Of a DNA stretch of 39,839 nt, positions 16,369-24,431 are shown piece after piece. Source of the DNA: Chloroflexota bacterium (lineage in GTDB: Bacteria > Chloroflexota > Anaerolineae > Aggregatilineales > Phototrophicaceae); NCBI GenBank assembly GCA_011523615.1, contig WTGJ01000029.1:12823-52661 (forward strand), written 5' to 3'. The notes beneath the pieces were generated by a model, which saw only the letters and a program-made list of their open reading frames with translations, ran no database searches and had not been told where the DNA came from. Position 1 is the first letter of the stretch, and the number at the start of each line of letters is the position of its first letter. A program made the translations under genes and the position numbers.

Positions 16369-17280
16369 TCAGGTTGGCTTACGCAGACGAGGCGTCCAGT
16401 AGCGTTGACCGGCCGCCTGTTTCTCGGCATCCAACTGCGCCAGGATCGCCAAACCGCGCAACGCGACCTGTGAAGCCACCTCGTGCCCGGCACCGGCTTC
16501 GAAACGGGCGCCGGTGATCATGTTATCCGCCACCGAGCAGATGGAACCACCGCGGGCGCCAAACAGTTGTGGCAGGGTGACGAGGGCGGCCGATTCGCGA
16601 TCGCCATTCAGCACACCGGCCCGGCGGTAGTAATCCATGATTTCCAGATGGCGCGGCTGCATGTACCCAGCCACCGAAGGCCGCCCGACGCCACAAAAAT
16701 CGCTGTCGCTGGAACGGGTTACGCCGACGTGGTAGCGCGCTCCCAGGTCTTCCGCCGCCTGCGTCAGGGCCAGCACCAGTTCATGGCTGGCGACGGCCGG
16801 AAAGGAGGGGCTGATGTAGGCCTGCGTCATCCCTTCATCGCGGACGACGCCGCTGCTGATGACGACATCTCCTGGGCGGACTTTCTCGTGAATGGCGCCG
16901 GAACCGCCGAGCCGCAGATAGGTGGTAGCCGCCGTGTTTTCCAGGAATTCGTGCAGGATCAATTCCGCCTCGGGAGAACCGCTGCCCCCACTGACCGCGC
17001 TGATGTGCGCGCCTTCGTAAAAGCCGCTGTAGGTGGTGAACATGCCGGTCTGGGCGACCAGCTCCGCCTGTTCCAGAGATGCGGCCAGTTGCCGCGCTGG
17101 GTCGTCTTCGTAAGCGCAGAGCGGGTCCCGCACCATCACGATCACATAATCGCCGATGCGTTGGGGGTCGATGCCGGTGAGCGCGGGTTTGCCATCGATG
17201 AGCAAGCCCCGTCTGGGCACGTTGGCTGCGTATTCATATTGTCGATAGAGCTTATCCACCGCGCTGCTGCTTTCAGCCAT
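16369..17280 (-). CDS. Nucleoside phosphorylase (uridine phosphorylase-like)
   Basis: A 303-residue protein of the purine/uridine phosphorylase superfamily, which splits nucleosides with phosphate into base and ribose 1-phosphate. Family landmarks are VIVMVRDPL near residue 50, the TYLRLGGSGAI stretch (phosphate/ribose site), VVISSGVVRDEGMTQ and VLNGDRESAALVTL (ribose-binding, normally MExE; here NGDRESA). An AGGAGG six bases before 17280 sets the start. It overlaps the YjbQ-like gene by eight bases. The altered MExE region suggests a non-standard substrate. With the ribokinase downstream and hydrolases upstream it fits nucleoside or nucleoside-like salvage. Confidence 0.82.
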   Translation of the reverse strand: MAESSSAVDKLYRQYEYAANVPRRGLLIDGKPALTGIDPQRIGDYVIVMVRDPLCAYEDDPARQLAASLEQAELVAQTGMFTTYSGFYEGAHISAVSGGSGSPEAELILHEFLENTAATTYLRLGGSGAIHEKVRPGDVVISSGVVRDEGMTQAYISPSFPAVASHELVLALTQAAEDLGARYHVGVTRSSDSDFCGVGRPSVAGYMQPRHLEIMDYYRRAGVLNGDRESAALVTLPQLFGARGGSICSVADNMITGARFEAGAGHEVASQVALRGLAILAQLDAEKQAAGQRYWTPRLRKPT

Positions 17281-17692
17281 CGCTTTCCTCCTGCATGGGG
17301 ATGATCTGCATATGGATTTGCCGGTCGCGCGGGCCATCGAATTCCAGGAAGAAGACGCCCTGTGAATGGCCCAGCTGCAAGGCGCCATCGTGGATGATGA
17401 GGCTCAGCGAAACCCCCACCAGCGCGGATTGGATGTGAGCGGCAGCGTCTTGTGGAGTGTCGTGCTGGTGCTTGAAATCGATGCGCGTCGGCACGAGGCG
17501 CCGCAACTCGTCCATCACGTCTTCTAGTCCGAGCGGATCCGGCCAGGAAAGCACCGCTAGGCCGGCGGTCGTATGCGGGATGCTGGCGATCAAAGCGCCT
17601 TCACGAACGCCACTGCCGGTCACCGCGTCGCGCAACACCTGCGTCAGTTCATGGGCTTGGTGGGCCTGGGTCCGAAAACGATGGATCTGCAT
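17273..17692 (-). CDS. YjbQ/UPF0047 family protein
   Basis: A 139-residue protein of the YjbQ family, annotated in some species as a secondary thiamine-phosphate synthase but of uncertain function. Family motifs are clear: IPHTTAGL, the FKHQHDTPQDAAAHIQSALVG region (usually HxxxNxxAHIkasLlG), and the end LQLGHSQGVFFLEFDGPRDR. The conserved histidines (HTT, HQHD, AAHI) suggest a metal site. It starts two bases after the SIS gene stop, with GAGG overlapping that gene, and overlaps the phosphorylase gene. Its presence in a sugar operon hints at a hydrolase or isomerase role in this pathway (inference). Confidence 0.85.
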   Translation of the reverse strand: MQIHRFRTQAHQAHELTQVLRDAVTGSGVREGALIASIPHTTAGLAVLSWPDPLGLEDVMDELRRLVPTRIDFKHQHDTPQDAAAHIQSALVGVSLSLIIHDGALQLGHSQGVFFLEFDGPRDRQIHMQIIPMQEESDG

Positions 17693-17694
17693 GG

Positions 17695-18834
17695 TTACGC
17701 CTCACCGGGGAGGGGAAGGCGCTCGGAAAGCCGCGTCGTTCGGCCGTCGGCGCAATCCTGCCAGGGTCCGCGCGCGCCGCGGCCGTATTTTGCGCCGCAG
17801 CGTTCACTCAAATGGGCGGCGAAAAGGGCCAGGGCCAACGCTTGCACCGCTGCAGTGAAGACCGCGCACGGCGCTATCGGCAAGTCAATGGCGTGGGTCA
17901 ATAAAGCGGCCCCCTGCTCGTCGGTGAGGTAGCAATGCGGTCGTTCCAGGCGGCGCAGGTAGGGTTCCAGTTCGCGCGCGCGGCTGAAGGCCGGATCGTC
18001 GCTGGAGCAGAGCAGCCAGGTGCCGCATTCGAGCGGATCCTGCGCGAAATAATGGAGGTGCAGCCATTCTTCGATGTCCTGGTGCAATGCGGGATGACCG
18101 CTCGCTTCCAGGATTTTGGCCGCGCCAAAAGCCGCCGCCGCCCGCGCTGGCCCGCTCCCCAGCAGTTCATAACGACTCAGCACCTTTGCTTCGCCAGTGA
18201 TTCGCTGCATGGTGGAATCCAGCGTAGGCAGGTATTGTTCCACTTTGACCAGCCCTTGCGACCAGCCTTCTCGCAGCGCTTGGGCCTCATCTTGCGTGAA
18301 ACGCCCCCGCACCTCGCCGAAACGGATGGCGAGCAAGTACAACGCTTGTGTGGCCAGTAAAAAAGAGAGTACGCCGGGCCCACCATCCCCTTCCAGTGGA
18401 GGAATGGTCAATTCATAGATGAATTCCGCCGCTTGCCCGAGGGGGCTCGCAGGATTCGCCGTGAGGGCGACCACCGTAGCGCCGCGCGCGCGCCATTGTT
18501 CGGCCGCTTCCAGCGTGCGCGCCACGCCGCCCGATATGCTGATGGCCACCACCAGGGGATCTTGAGGGGATTGCCGCCGTGGCAGTGCGGGCTCGTAACG
18601 GGCGGCCTGCATCGCGTTCCAGGCCTGGGTGGGAATGGCGGTGAGGCGCAGCCATTCTTCCCGCAACAACGCGCCGGCGATTTGCGAATCGCCACAACCG
18701 GTGAGGATGACCTCACGAATCGCGAAGATCGTAGGGGTGGGCAGCAGCGCGCGGCTGCGCTCTTCCATTGCGGCGAATTGTTCCTGCAAGATTTGGGGTG
18801 AGAGGAGAACCTGCTCTCGCATCGGGTTCGTCAT
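17695..18834 (-). CDS. Double SIS-domain protein (GlmS C-half/FrlB/AgaS-like)
   Basis: A 379-residue protein with two sugar isomerase (SIS) domains, about residues 40-175 and 210-345, and no glutaminase domain. Landmarks are ILTGCGDSQIAG, AISISGGVARTLEA and LTANPASPLGQ in the first half, and LLGSGPARAAAAFGAAKILE with the conserved EEWLHLHYF segment in the second. Relatives deaminate or deglycate phosphorylated amino sugars. The start at 18834 follows AGGAG; the frame continues upstream into the kinase gene but that extension is a shadow. It is co-operonic with two PfkB kinases, so a kinase-then-deaminase/isomerase sequence is likely. Confidence 0.87.
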   Translation of the reverse strand: MTNPMREQVLLSPQILQEQFAAMEERSRALLPTPTIFAIREVILTGCGDSQIAGALLREEWLRLTAIPTQAWNAMQAARYEPALPRRQSPQDPLVVAISISGGVARTLEAAEQWRARGATVVALTANPASPLGQAAEFIYELTIPPLEGDGGPGVLSFLLATQALYLLAIRFGEVRGRFTQDEAQALREGWSQGLVKVEQYLPTLDSTMQRITGEAKVLSRYELLGSGPARAAAAFGAAKILEASGHPALHQDIEEWLHLHYFAQDPLECGTWLLCSSDDPAFSRARELEPYLRRLERPHCYLTDEQGAALLTHAIDLPIAPCAVFTAAVQALALALFAAHLSERCGAKYGRGARGPWQDCADGRTTRLSERLPLPGEA

Positions 18835-18851
18835 GTCTGCGCTCCTGCCGT

Positions 18852-19778
18852 TCAGTGTAGCACGATGGCGCGCTCTTGCAGCCAATCCCGCCGCTGTTGC
18901 CAGGCGCTCCTCTTGTTGAGCAGATTCCGCGGTGGGCCGAACTGTTCGATCATGAAAGATGCCGCCGCCGCCGCACCACAGGCCGCTGCCAACGGTTCTG
19001 CACCACCGGCCCGGCCCGCCAACCAGGCGCCGCTGAAGGCGTTGCCCGCACCAGTCGGGTCCTGCAGCTGCGTGGGGTAGGCGGGGATGAGCCAGCCCTC
19101 GCGCGAGGAAGCCACGAGCGCCCCCTCGGCACCCAGGCGCAGGGCCACGGCCCCGACACCGGTTTCGAGCAAACGCTCCAGTATCGCTGTCGGTTCCGCA
19201 ACACCGCAAAGATGGCGCCCTTCTGCCCGGTTCAAAGAGACGAGTTCCACTTGTTTCAGGATGCGGGCCACGGTCGGCCAGTGGCTGGCCTGCGCCGCTC
19301 CTTCGTGCAGCTCCCAGAGCAAGCTCGTGCGGGAGGGGTCGCGCAAGGCGAACGCTTCGCGCCAAAACGCTTCGTCTGCATCGCGGAAGATGTACCAACC
19401 ACGCGCCTGCCGAAGGGAGGGGGGCAAATCGAGCACCCGCGGTGCCATCTTGGCAAAATGTTCCATCCCGAATTGCGGCTGTTCCGTACGCTCATCTTCA
19501 CGCTGGTAGACCACCCAGCTGCGTGGCGTATGCGCGCCGCGGATTTCCAGCCCGCTGATGTCGATCTCATTCGCTGTGAACCAGCGCTCGTGTGAGTCGG
19601 CAAAATCTGCGCCGACGCCGCAACGGATGCCCACGTTGTCGGAAACCAGGCGCATCCCGGCGACGGCGTAGGTGCCCGCACCGCCGAGCAAGCCATGATA
19701 TTCGCGGCCATCGGCCAGGCGCAGGTCATCGATGATGATATGGGAGAAGGCGACGGCGTCTAAAGCGGCTGCCTCCAC
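18852..19778 (-). CDS. PfkB-family carbohydrate kinase with altered catalytic motif
   Basis: A 308-residue PfkB-like protein. The N-terminal GLLGGAGTYAVAGMRL and C-terminal DPTGAGNAFSGAW fit the family, but the catalytic base of GAGD is replaced by asparagine, N246. The same GAGN form occurs in the MAK32-like branch as I recall it. The protein may use another residue, bind without turnover, or act on an unusual substrate. It is the first gene of the minus-strand operon and starts in the 110-bp region shared with the nucleoside hydrolase; an AGGGAG lies before the ATG. The N-terminal ligand region (FSHIIIDDL) also differs from ribokinase. Confidence 0.8.
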   Translation of the reverse strand: MEAAALDAVAFSHIIIDDLRLADGREYHGLLGGAGTYAVAGMRLVSDNVGIRCGVGADFADSHERWFTANEIDISGLEIRGAHTPRSWVVYQREDERTEQPQFGMEHFAKMAPRVLDLPPSLRQARGWYIFRDADEAFWREAFALRDPSRTSLLWELHEGAAQASHWPTVARILKQVELVSLNRAEGRHLCGVAEPTAILERLLETGVGAVALRLGAEGALVASSREGWLIPAYPTQLQDPTGAGNAFSGAWLAGRAGGAEPLAAACGAAAAASFMIEQFGPPRNLLNKRSAWQQRRDWLQERAIVLH

Positions 19779-19807
19779 GGTTGGCTCCCTGGGAAATGCA
19801 ATTTTCT

Positions 19808-19838
19808 TGACGCAGCATAGAATAGATGCGCGGCGTCA
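19808..19838. promoter_or_regulatory. Possible operator in the shared divergent promoter region
   Basis: In the 110 bases between the divergent kinase and nucleoside hydrolase genes, TGACGC and GCGTCA form a perfect inverted repeat with a 19-base gap. The region also carries TTGACG and a later GTCAA. This is the only place from which both sugar/nucleoside operons can be controlled together, so a regulator-binding site is expected here, but no regulator gene is in the window. Confidence 0.3.
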
Positions 19839-19888
19839 CGAATGTCAAAGCGGAATCAGCCCTGAAGTAAGGGGGAGGAATTGTTGCC

Positions 19889-20863
19889 ATGAATCCAGCC
19901 AAGAAGCCCATTTGGATCGATTGCGATCCCGGCATGGATGATGCCCTGGCGCTCATCCTGGCGTTGAAATCACCCCTCCTGCGCGTGGTCGGCATCAGCG
20001 CGGTCTCCGGCAATTTGCCTGCGGCTCGCTGTTACCAAAACATCCACACCGTTTTGGCGCTGATGGAGCGGTCGGGCATCGTGACCGCGCGCGGGACCGC
20101 CGTAGCCCTCAGCCACGAGCTGGCGCACGATCCTTTTTCGCATGGTGCGGATGGCCTGGGTGAAACCGGGCTGACGCCGGCGCCGATCCCCGCTGATCCG
20201 GCCTATGCCCCCCGCCTCATCGTCGAGCAGGCGCGCGCCGCTGCCCACCAAGGGCAAAAGCTGACCTTGCTCGCCCTCGGGCCGCTCACCAACATCGCGC
20301 TGGCCTGGATGGAAGAACCGGCATTGCCGCAGCTCGTCGAGCGCCTCATCATCATCGGTGGCGCCTTCGGCTTGCAACGGGAAGCGGCGCTGAACGCCAC
20401 GGGGGGCAATCCGGTCAGCGAGTGGAATATCTATGTGGACCCGGAAGCGGCGCGGCGCGTGTTCCATGCCGGTTTTGCCCTGACGGCGGTTGGACTGGAT
20501 GTCGCCACCCACCGCGATTTGTGCCTGCTGCCCGAAGACGAGGCCCGCCTCCGTGCTTCGGATTTGCCGGAAGCGCGCCAGGTTGCCGGCATGTTGGATT
20601 ACGTGCTCGGTCGCGGTTTCCAGAGTTACTGTGTGCTCATCGATTCCTGTGCCGTGGCCGCCGCCGCCCAGCCCGAACTCATCGAGACGGTGGCCCTGCA
20701 TTGTGATGTGGAGACGCAGAGCGAGCTGACGCGCGGCATGACGGTCAGCGATGTGCGGGATAATTTCCGCTGGCAGGACTTGCCGCTCATCGACGCCGCC
20801 CAGGATGCCGATTTCCCGCGCTTACGAGAATTCATTTTGTCGAACCTCCTGGCGGAGCGATAG
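19889..20863 (+). CDS. Nucleoside hydrolase-like protein, copy 1
   Basis: A 324-residue member of the inosine/uridine-preferring nucleoside hydrolase (IUNH) family, which cleaves nucleosides to base and ribose. The calcium-binding N-terminal motif is present as DCDPGMDD (residues 11-18). TLLALGPLTNIALA and NPVSEWNIYVDPEAA are also typical. Near the end, where the family usually has HDP before the last metal Asp, this protein has IDSCAVAAAAQP, so the Asp remains but the histidine is missing. A GGGGGAGGAA ribosome binding site precedes the start. It heads the plus-strand operon opposite the kinase operon. Confidence 0.88.
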   Translation: MNPAKKPIWIDCDPGMDDALALILALKSPLLRVVGISAVSGNLPAARCYQNIHTVLALMERSGIVTARGTAVALSHELAHDPFSHGADGLGETGLTPAPIPADPAYAPRLIVEQARAAAHQGQKLTLLALGPLTNIALAWMEEPALPQLVERLIIIGGAFGLQREAALNATGGNPVSEWNIYVDPEAARRVFHAGFALTAVGLDVATHRDLCLLPEDEARLRASDLPEARQVAGMLDYVLGRGFQSYCVLIDSCAVAAAAQPELIETVALHCDVETQSELTRGMTVSDVRDNFRWQDLPLIDAAQDADFPRLREFILSNLLAER

Positions 20864-20998
20864 GCGGTAATGATGAGATACAAACGCAAGCGACACAATC
20901 CCAGGTGATGTGGGAGAGCGCTATGGCAACCACGCTTTGCCCCGCTCTGCTTTGGTTTTTCCCTTTGAAAGTGTTACCATGAGTATGGTGGCATTTCG

Positions 20999-22018
20999 AT
21001 GTCAAGGCCACGCAGCGAAAGCCAGACCGTAATGAGATCCGAGACAACTGACGACAGTGCCATCCCCGTACTCATCGATACGGATCCGGGGATGGATGAC
21101 TCGCTGGCGATCATCACCGCCCTGAAATCACCCCTCCTGCGCGTGGTCGGCATCAGCGCCGTTTCCGGTAATCTGCCCGCCGCCCGTTGCTACCAGAATA
21201 TCCACACCATCCTACATCTCATGGGCCGCGCGGATATTCCTACTGCACAGGGCGCCAGTGTGACGCTCAGCCGCGAGCTGGCCAACGACCCCTATTCGCA
21301 TGGCGAAGATGGCCTCGGCGAGACGGGCCTGGCGCCTGCGCCGCTGCCCGCCGCCATCGATTACGCGCCCTCTTTCATCGCGGGACAGGTACGCGCCGCG
21401 TCGGCAAAGGGCCAGCCCCTGACCCTGCTCGCCTTCGGCCCGCTCACCAATATCGCGCTGGCCTGGATGGAGGAACCGCGCCTGCCGCAGCTCGTCGAGC
21501 GCCTCATCATCATCGGCGGTGCCTTCGGCCTGCAGCGCGAGGCGGCCTTGTATGCTACTGGCGACAACCCCGTCAGCGAGTGGAATGTCTATGTCGACCC
21601 GGAGGCGGCGCGGCGCGTCTTCCATGCTGGCTTCGCGCTGACCGCCGTTGGCCTGGATGTTGCCACCCACCGCGATCTACGCTTGTTGCCTGAAGATGAA
21701 GCTGCTCTACGTGCCTCGTCCTTGCCCGAAGCGCGCCACGCCGCCGGTATTCTGGATTACGTGCTGGGCCGTGGTTTTAAAACTTACAATTTCTTCATCG
21801 ATTCCTGCGCGGTGGTCGCAGCCGCGCAACCCGCGCTCATCGAAACGGTGTGCTTGCATTGCGATGTAGAAACGCAGGGCGAGCTGACGCGCGGCATGAC
21901 GGTGACCGACGTGCGCAATCATTTCCGCTGGCAGGAGTTGCCGCTCATCGCCGCCGCCAAAGATGCCGATTTCCCCCGCTTGCGCCAGTTCGTCCTGTCG
22001 AACCTGCTGGCGGAGTGA
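20999..22018 (+). CDS. Nucleoside hydrolase-like protein, copy 2
   Basis: A 339-residue paralog of the preceding gene, with the same motifs: DTDPGMDD (residues 27-34), TLLAFGPLTNIALA, NPVSEWNVYVDPEAA and the unusual IDSCAVVAAAQP without histidine. Its N-terminus is about 15 residues longer. The ATG at 20999 lacks a strong ribosome binding site; the ATG at 21032 is a possible alternative. The second copy follows after 135 bases, so it may have its own promoter. Tandem retention suggests two related substrates, since both carry the same active-site change. Confidence 0.87.
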   Translation: MSRPRSESQTVMRSETTDDSAIPVLIDTDPGMDDSLAIITALKSPLLRVVGISAVSGNLPAARCYQNIHTILHLMGRADIPTAQGASVTLSRELANDPYSHGEDGLGETGLAPAPLPAAIDYAPSFIAGQVRAASAKGQPLTLLAFGPLTNIALAWMEEPRLPQLVERLIIIGGAFGLQREAALYATGDNPVSEWNVYVDPEAARRVFHAGFALTAVGLDVATHRDLRLLPEDEAALRASSLPEARHAAGILDYVLGRGFKTYNFFIDSCAVVAAAQPALIETVCLHCDVETQGELTRGMTVTDVRNHFRWQELPLIAAAKDADFPRLRQFVLSNLLAE

Positions 22019-22053
22019 AAGAATGCAGGATAGATATGATGAGCAGGCGGTAT

Positions 22054-22083
22054 GATTACCTTAAGTGTTCTGCAGCGGTAATC
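22054..22083 (+). promoter_or_regulatory. Inverted repeat before the second importer operon
   Basis: GATTACC and GGTAATC form a perfect 7-bp inverted repeat with a 16-base loop, 55 bases before the SBP start. The adjacent leader also holds a direct repeat, TTCGTTAGA twice in a row (22109-22126). Either could be an operator or a weak terminator for the preceding gene; there is no T-run. Confidence 0.3.
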
Positions 22084-22138
22084 GCTCACGCTGCGCGCTA
22101 AAAATGTTCGTTAGATTCGTTAGATAGGAGAAAAGCCA

Positions 22139-23485
22139 ATGTTCCGTCGCACGTTCTTTGTGAGTGTCATGCTGTTCCTGCTGGTCAGCATCAGCCTGGC
22201 GCCGGCCGCCGCCCAGGAGCGCACCCAGATCGAATTCTGGATGTGGGGCGCCCAGCCACACTTGCAGGATGTCATCCGCGCCGTCCTCGTTGACACTTAT
22301 AACGAGTCGCAGGATCAATTCGAGCTGGTGATGACCTTCCGCAATGATGTGGATAGCGTCATCGCTTCGGTCTTGCCCGCCGGTGGCGGCCCGGACCTCG
22401 TCTATGGCTCCGGTCCCGCTTTCGTGATCCCCTTCGCTCAAGCCGGCCACCTCGCCAACATGGAGCCCTACTCTGAGATGTATGGTTGGCGCGATCGCAT
22501 CATCGCACCCATCTACCAATCCGGCACCGTTGGTGGCGACCTCTATGCCCTGCCCAATTCGTTGAACACCATGGGCGTCTTCTACAACAAGGTGCTCTTT
22601 GAAGAGAATGGCTGGGAAATCCCCACTACCTTTGAAGAACTCGAGGCGATCATGGATGATGCGCTCTCGCAGGGCCTCTATGCTTCCGTAACCGGCAACA
22701 AGGGCTGGCGCCCGGTCAATGAGAATTATACCCAGATGTTCCTGAACCACTGGGCCGGCCCGCAGGTCGTCTACGATGCCATCACCGGCGCCATACCCTG
22801 GACCGATGCGGCCATCGCCGAAGCGATCCAGAAGAGCGCCGACTGGTTTCAGGCCGATTACCTAGCCGGTGAAGATTACTTCAACTTGAACTTCCTGGAT
22901 GCGGTCTCCTTGCTCTCATCCAACCAATCGCCCTTCTTCTTCGGACCCTCGATCGTTTTCCAATTCGCCACTGACTTTTACAATGAAGAGAACGGAAACT
23001 TGGATGAGTTAGGCTTTTTCCCACTCCCGAGCAAAGAAGGTCTTCCTTCGCCCATGTACATCCTGGGCACCGCGGCCACGCTCTCGATCAACGCCTATTC
23101 TCCGCCTGAGGTGCAAGACGCCGTCGCCTCGATCATCGACCGCATAATGACGCAGGAATTCCTCGTCGGCATGGCACAGGGTGGTTGGCCGGGCTACTGG
23201 GGTGTCCCCATCAGCCAGATGGATATCAACCTGGATGATTTCACGGGCCTCTCGCGCGGCTTCCTGGGCGTGATTCAGGAAACCGTCTCCGCGGTGAATG
23301 CCGGCAACTTTGGCTATGCGCCCGACGCCTTCTTCCCGCCCGCCACACAGGCGACCTTAATCGAGGTCGACGCGGTCTGGGTCGGTGACCTCTCGGTAGA
23401 GGATTTCCTAGCGTCTGTGCAAGCCGCCTACGATGAAGACCAGGCCGCCGGTCTGGTTATAACCCCGCCTTCCCCTGGAGGTTGA
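22139..23485 (+). CDS. ABC transporter sugar-binding protein, SBP_bac_1 family
   Basis: A 448-residue extracytoplasmic binding protein of the MalE/UgpB type. The signal peptide is MFRRTFFVSVMLFLLVSI then a cleavage region near AAA-QE; no lipobox cysteine is seen. The mature start IEFWMWGAQPHLQDVI and the segment LPNSLNTMGVFYNKVLFEENG (residues about 139-159) are typical, as is NEEN-type linker sequence later. TAGGAG precedes the ATG. Substrate is unknown; the nucleoside hydrolases before it and the ADP-ribosylglycohydrolase-like genes after it suggest a ribosylated or glycosylated compound. Confidence 0.9.
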   Translation: MFRRTFFVSVMLFLLVSISLAPAAAQERTQIEFWMWGAQPHLQDVIRAVLVDTYNESQDQFELVMTFRNDVDSVIASVLPAGGGPDLVYGSGPAFVIPFAQAGHLANMEPYSEMYGWRDRIIAPIYQSGTVGGDLYALPNSLNTMGVFYNKVLFEENGWEIPTTFEELEAIMDDALSQGLYASVTGNKGWRPVNENYTQMFLNHWAGPQVVYDAITGAIPWTDAAIAEAIQKSADWFQADYLAGEDYFNLNFLDAVSLLSSNQSPFFFGPSIVFQFATDFYNEENGNLDELGFFPLPSKEGLPSPMYILGTAATLSINAYSPPEVQDAVASIIDRIMTQEFLVGMAQGGWPGYWGVPISQMDINLDDFTGLSRGFLGVIQETVSAVNAGNFGYAPDAFFPPATQATLIEVDAVWVGDLSVEDFLASVQAAYDEDQAAGLVITPPSPGG

Positions 23486-23555
23486 GCACCCCTGTTTGAA
23501 TCGCTTCTGCGCGCCCGCGGCTTTCCTGCTGTGGGCGCGCTCTTAGGGTGAGTCC

Positions 23556-24431
23556 ATGCGCCGTTGGTCTTTCCAGTATTACCTTCTGATCTCGCCAGCA
23601 CTGCTGCTGAGCGCCATGATCGTGCTCGTGCCGGGCCTATTGACGCTGCTGGTCGCCTTCACCGATTGGAACGGCGTCTCCTTTGACCTGAATTGGGTGG
23701 GCGTCGCCAATTTCCATAAAATTTTCGATGATCGCATCTTCTGGAACGCCCTCGGTAACAACATCCGCTGGACTTTGCTTTTCCTCACCATTCCGGTCGC
23801 CATCGGATTGTTGACGGCCATGCTCTTGCTCAAGCGCCGCCGCACGAAAACTCTCTACCAGCTGATTTACCTGGGCCCCTATGTGCTGGCCCCGGTGACG
23901 AACGCCATCCTCTGGCTGAATATCGTGCTGAATCCGGCTTCCGGTCTGCTGCGTCAGATTCGTCCGTACATCCCTCGTGATTCCCTGCTAGCGCCTCTAC
24001 GCTCGCCACTCAGTCCGGATGTGGCCCTCTTCACCGTCGCCGCCGTCGATATCTGGCACTACTGGGGCTTCCTGACGGTCGTCTATTTGGCGGCGCTGCG
24101 CCAAACGCCGCAGGAGCTGGTCGAAGCGGCCATGGTCGAAGGGGCCAACGCTTTGCAGCTCTTCCGCCACATCTACCTGCCGACCATCCTACCGACCGTT
24201 TTGCTGATGTTCGTGCTGATCACCATCTTCTCCTTCTTGACTTTCGAATACGTCTACATCATGACGAACGGCGGCACCGGCTCGGAGATGCTGAGTACCT
24301 ACGCCTACAATCAGGCCTTCCATAAGTTCCAATATGGCCGCGCAGTAGCTACCGGCCTGGTGATGAGCGCCTTTGGTCTGCTCGCTTCCTTCTTTTATGT
24401 GTGGATGAGCCGGCGGGAGATCCGCGCCTGA
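23556..24431 (+). CDS. ABC transporter permease, MalF/UgpA type
   Basis: A 291-residue permease with six hydrophobic segments. The N-terminus (YYLLISPALLLSAMIVLVPGLLTLLVAFTDWNG) is characteristic of MalF-like proteins, and the ATPase coupling loop is EAAMVEGANALQLFRHIYLP. The start follows AGGGTGAG. The stop overlaps the next ATG by one base. No ATPase gene follows in this operon, so it probably uses a shared MsmK-type ATPase encoded elsewhere. Confidence 0.92.
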   Translation: MRRWSFQYYLLISPALLLSAMIVLVPGLLTLLVAFTDWNGVSFDLNWVGVANFHKIFDDRIFWNALGNNIRWTLLFLTIPVAIGLLTAMLLLKRRRTKTLYQLIYLGPYVLAPVTNAILWLNIVLNPASGLLRQIRPYIPRDSLLAPLRSPLSPDVALFTVAAVDIWHYWGFLTVVYLAALRQTPQELVEAAMVEGANALQLFRHIYLPTILPTVLLMFVLITIFSFLTFEYVYIMTNGGTGSEMLSTYAYNQAFHKFQYGRAVATGLVMSAFGLLASFFYVWMSRREIRA

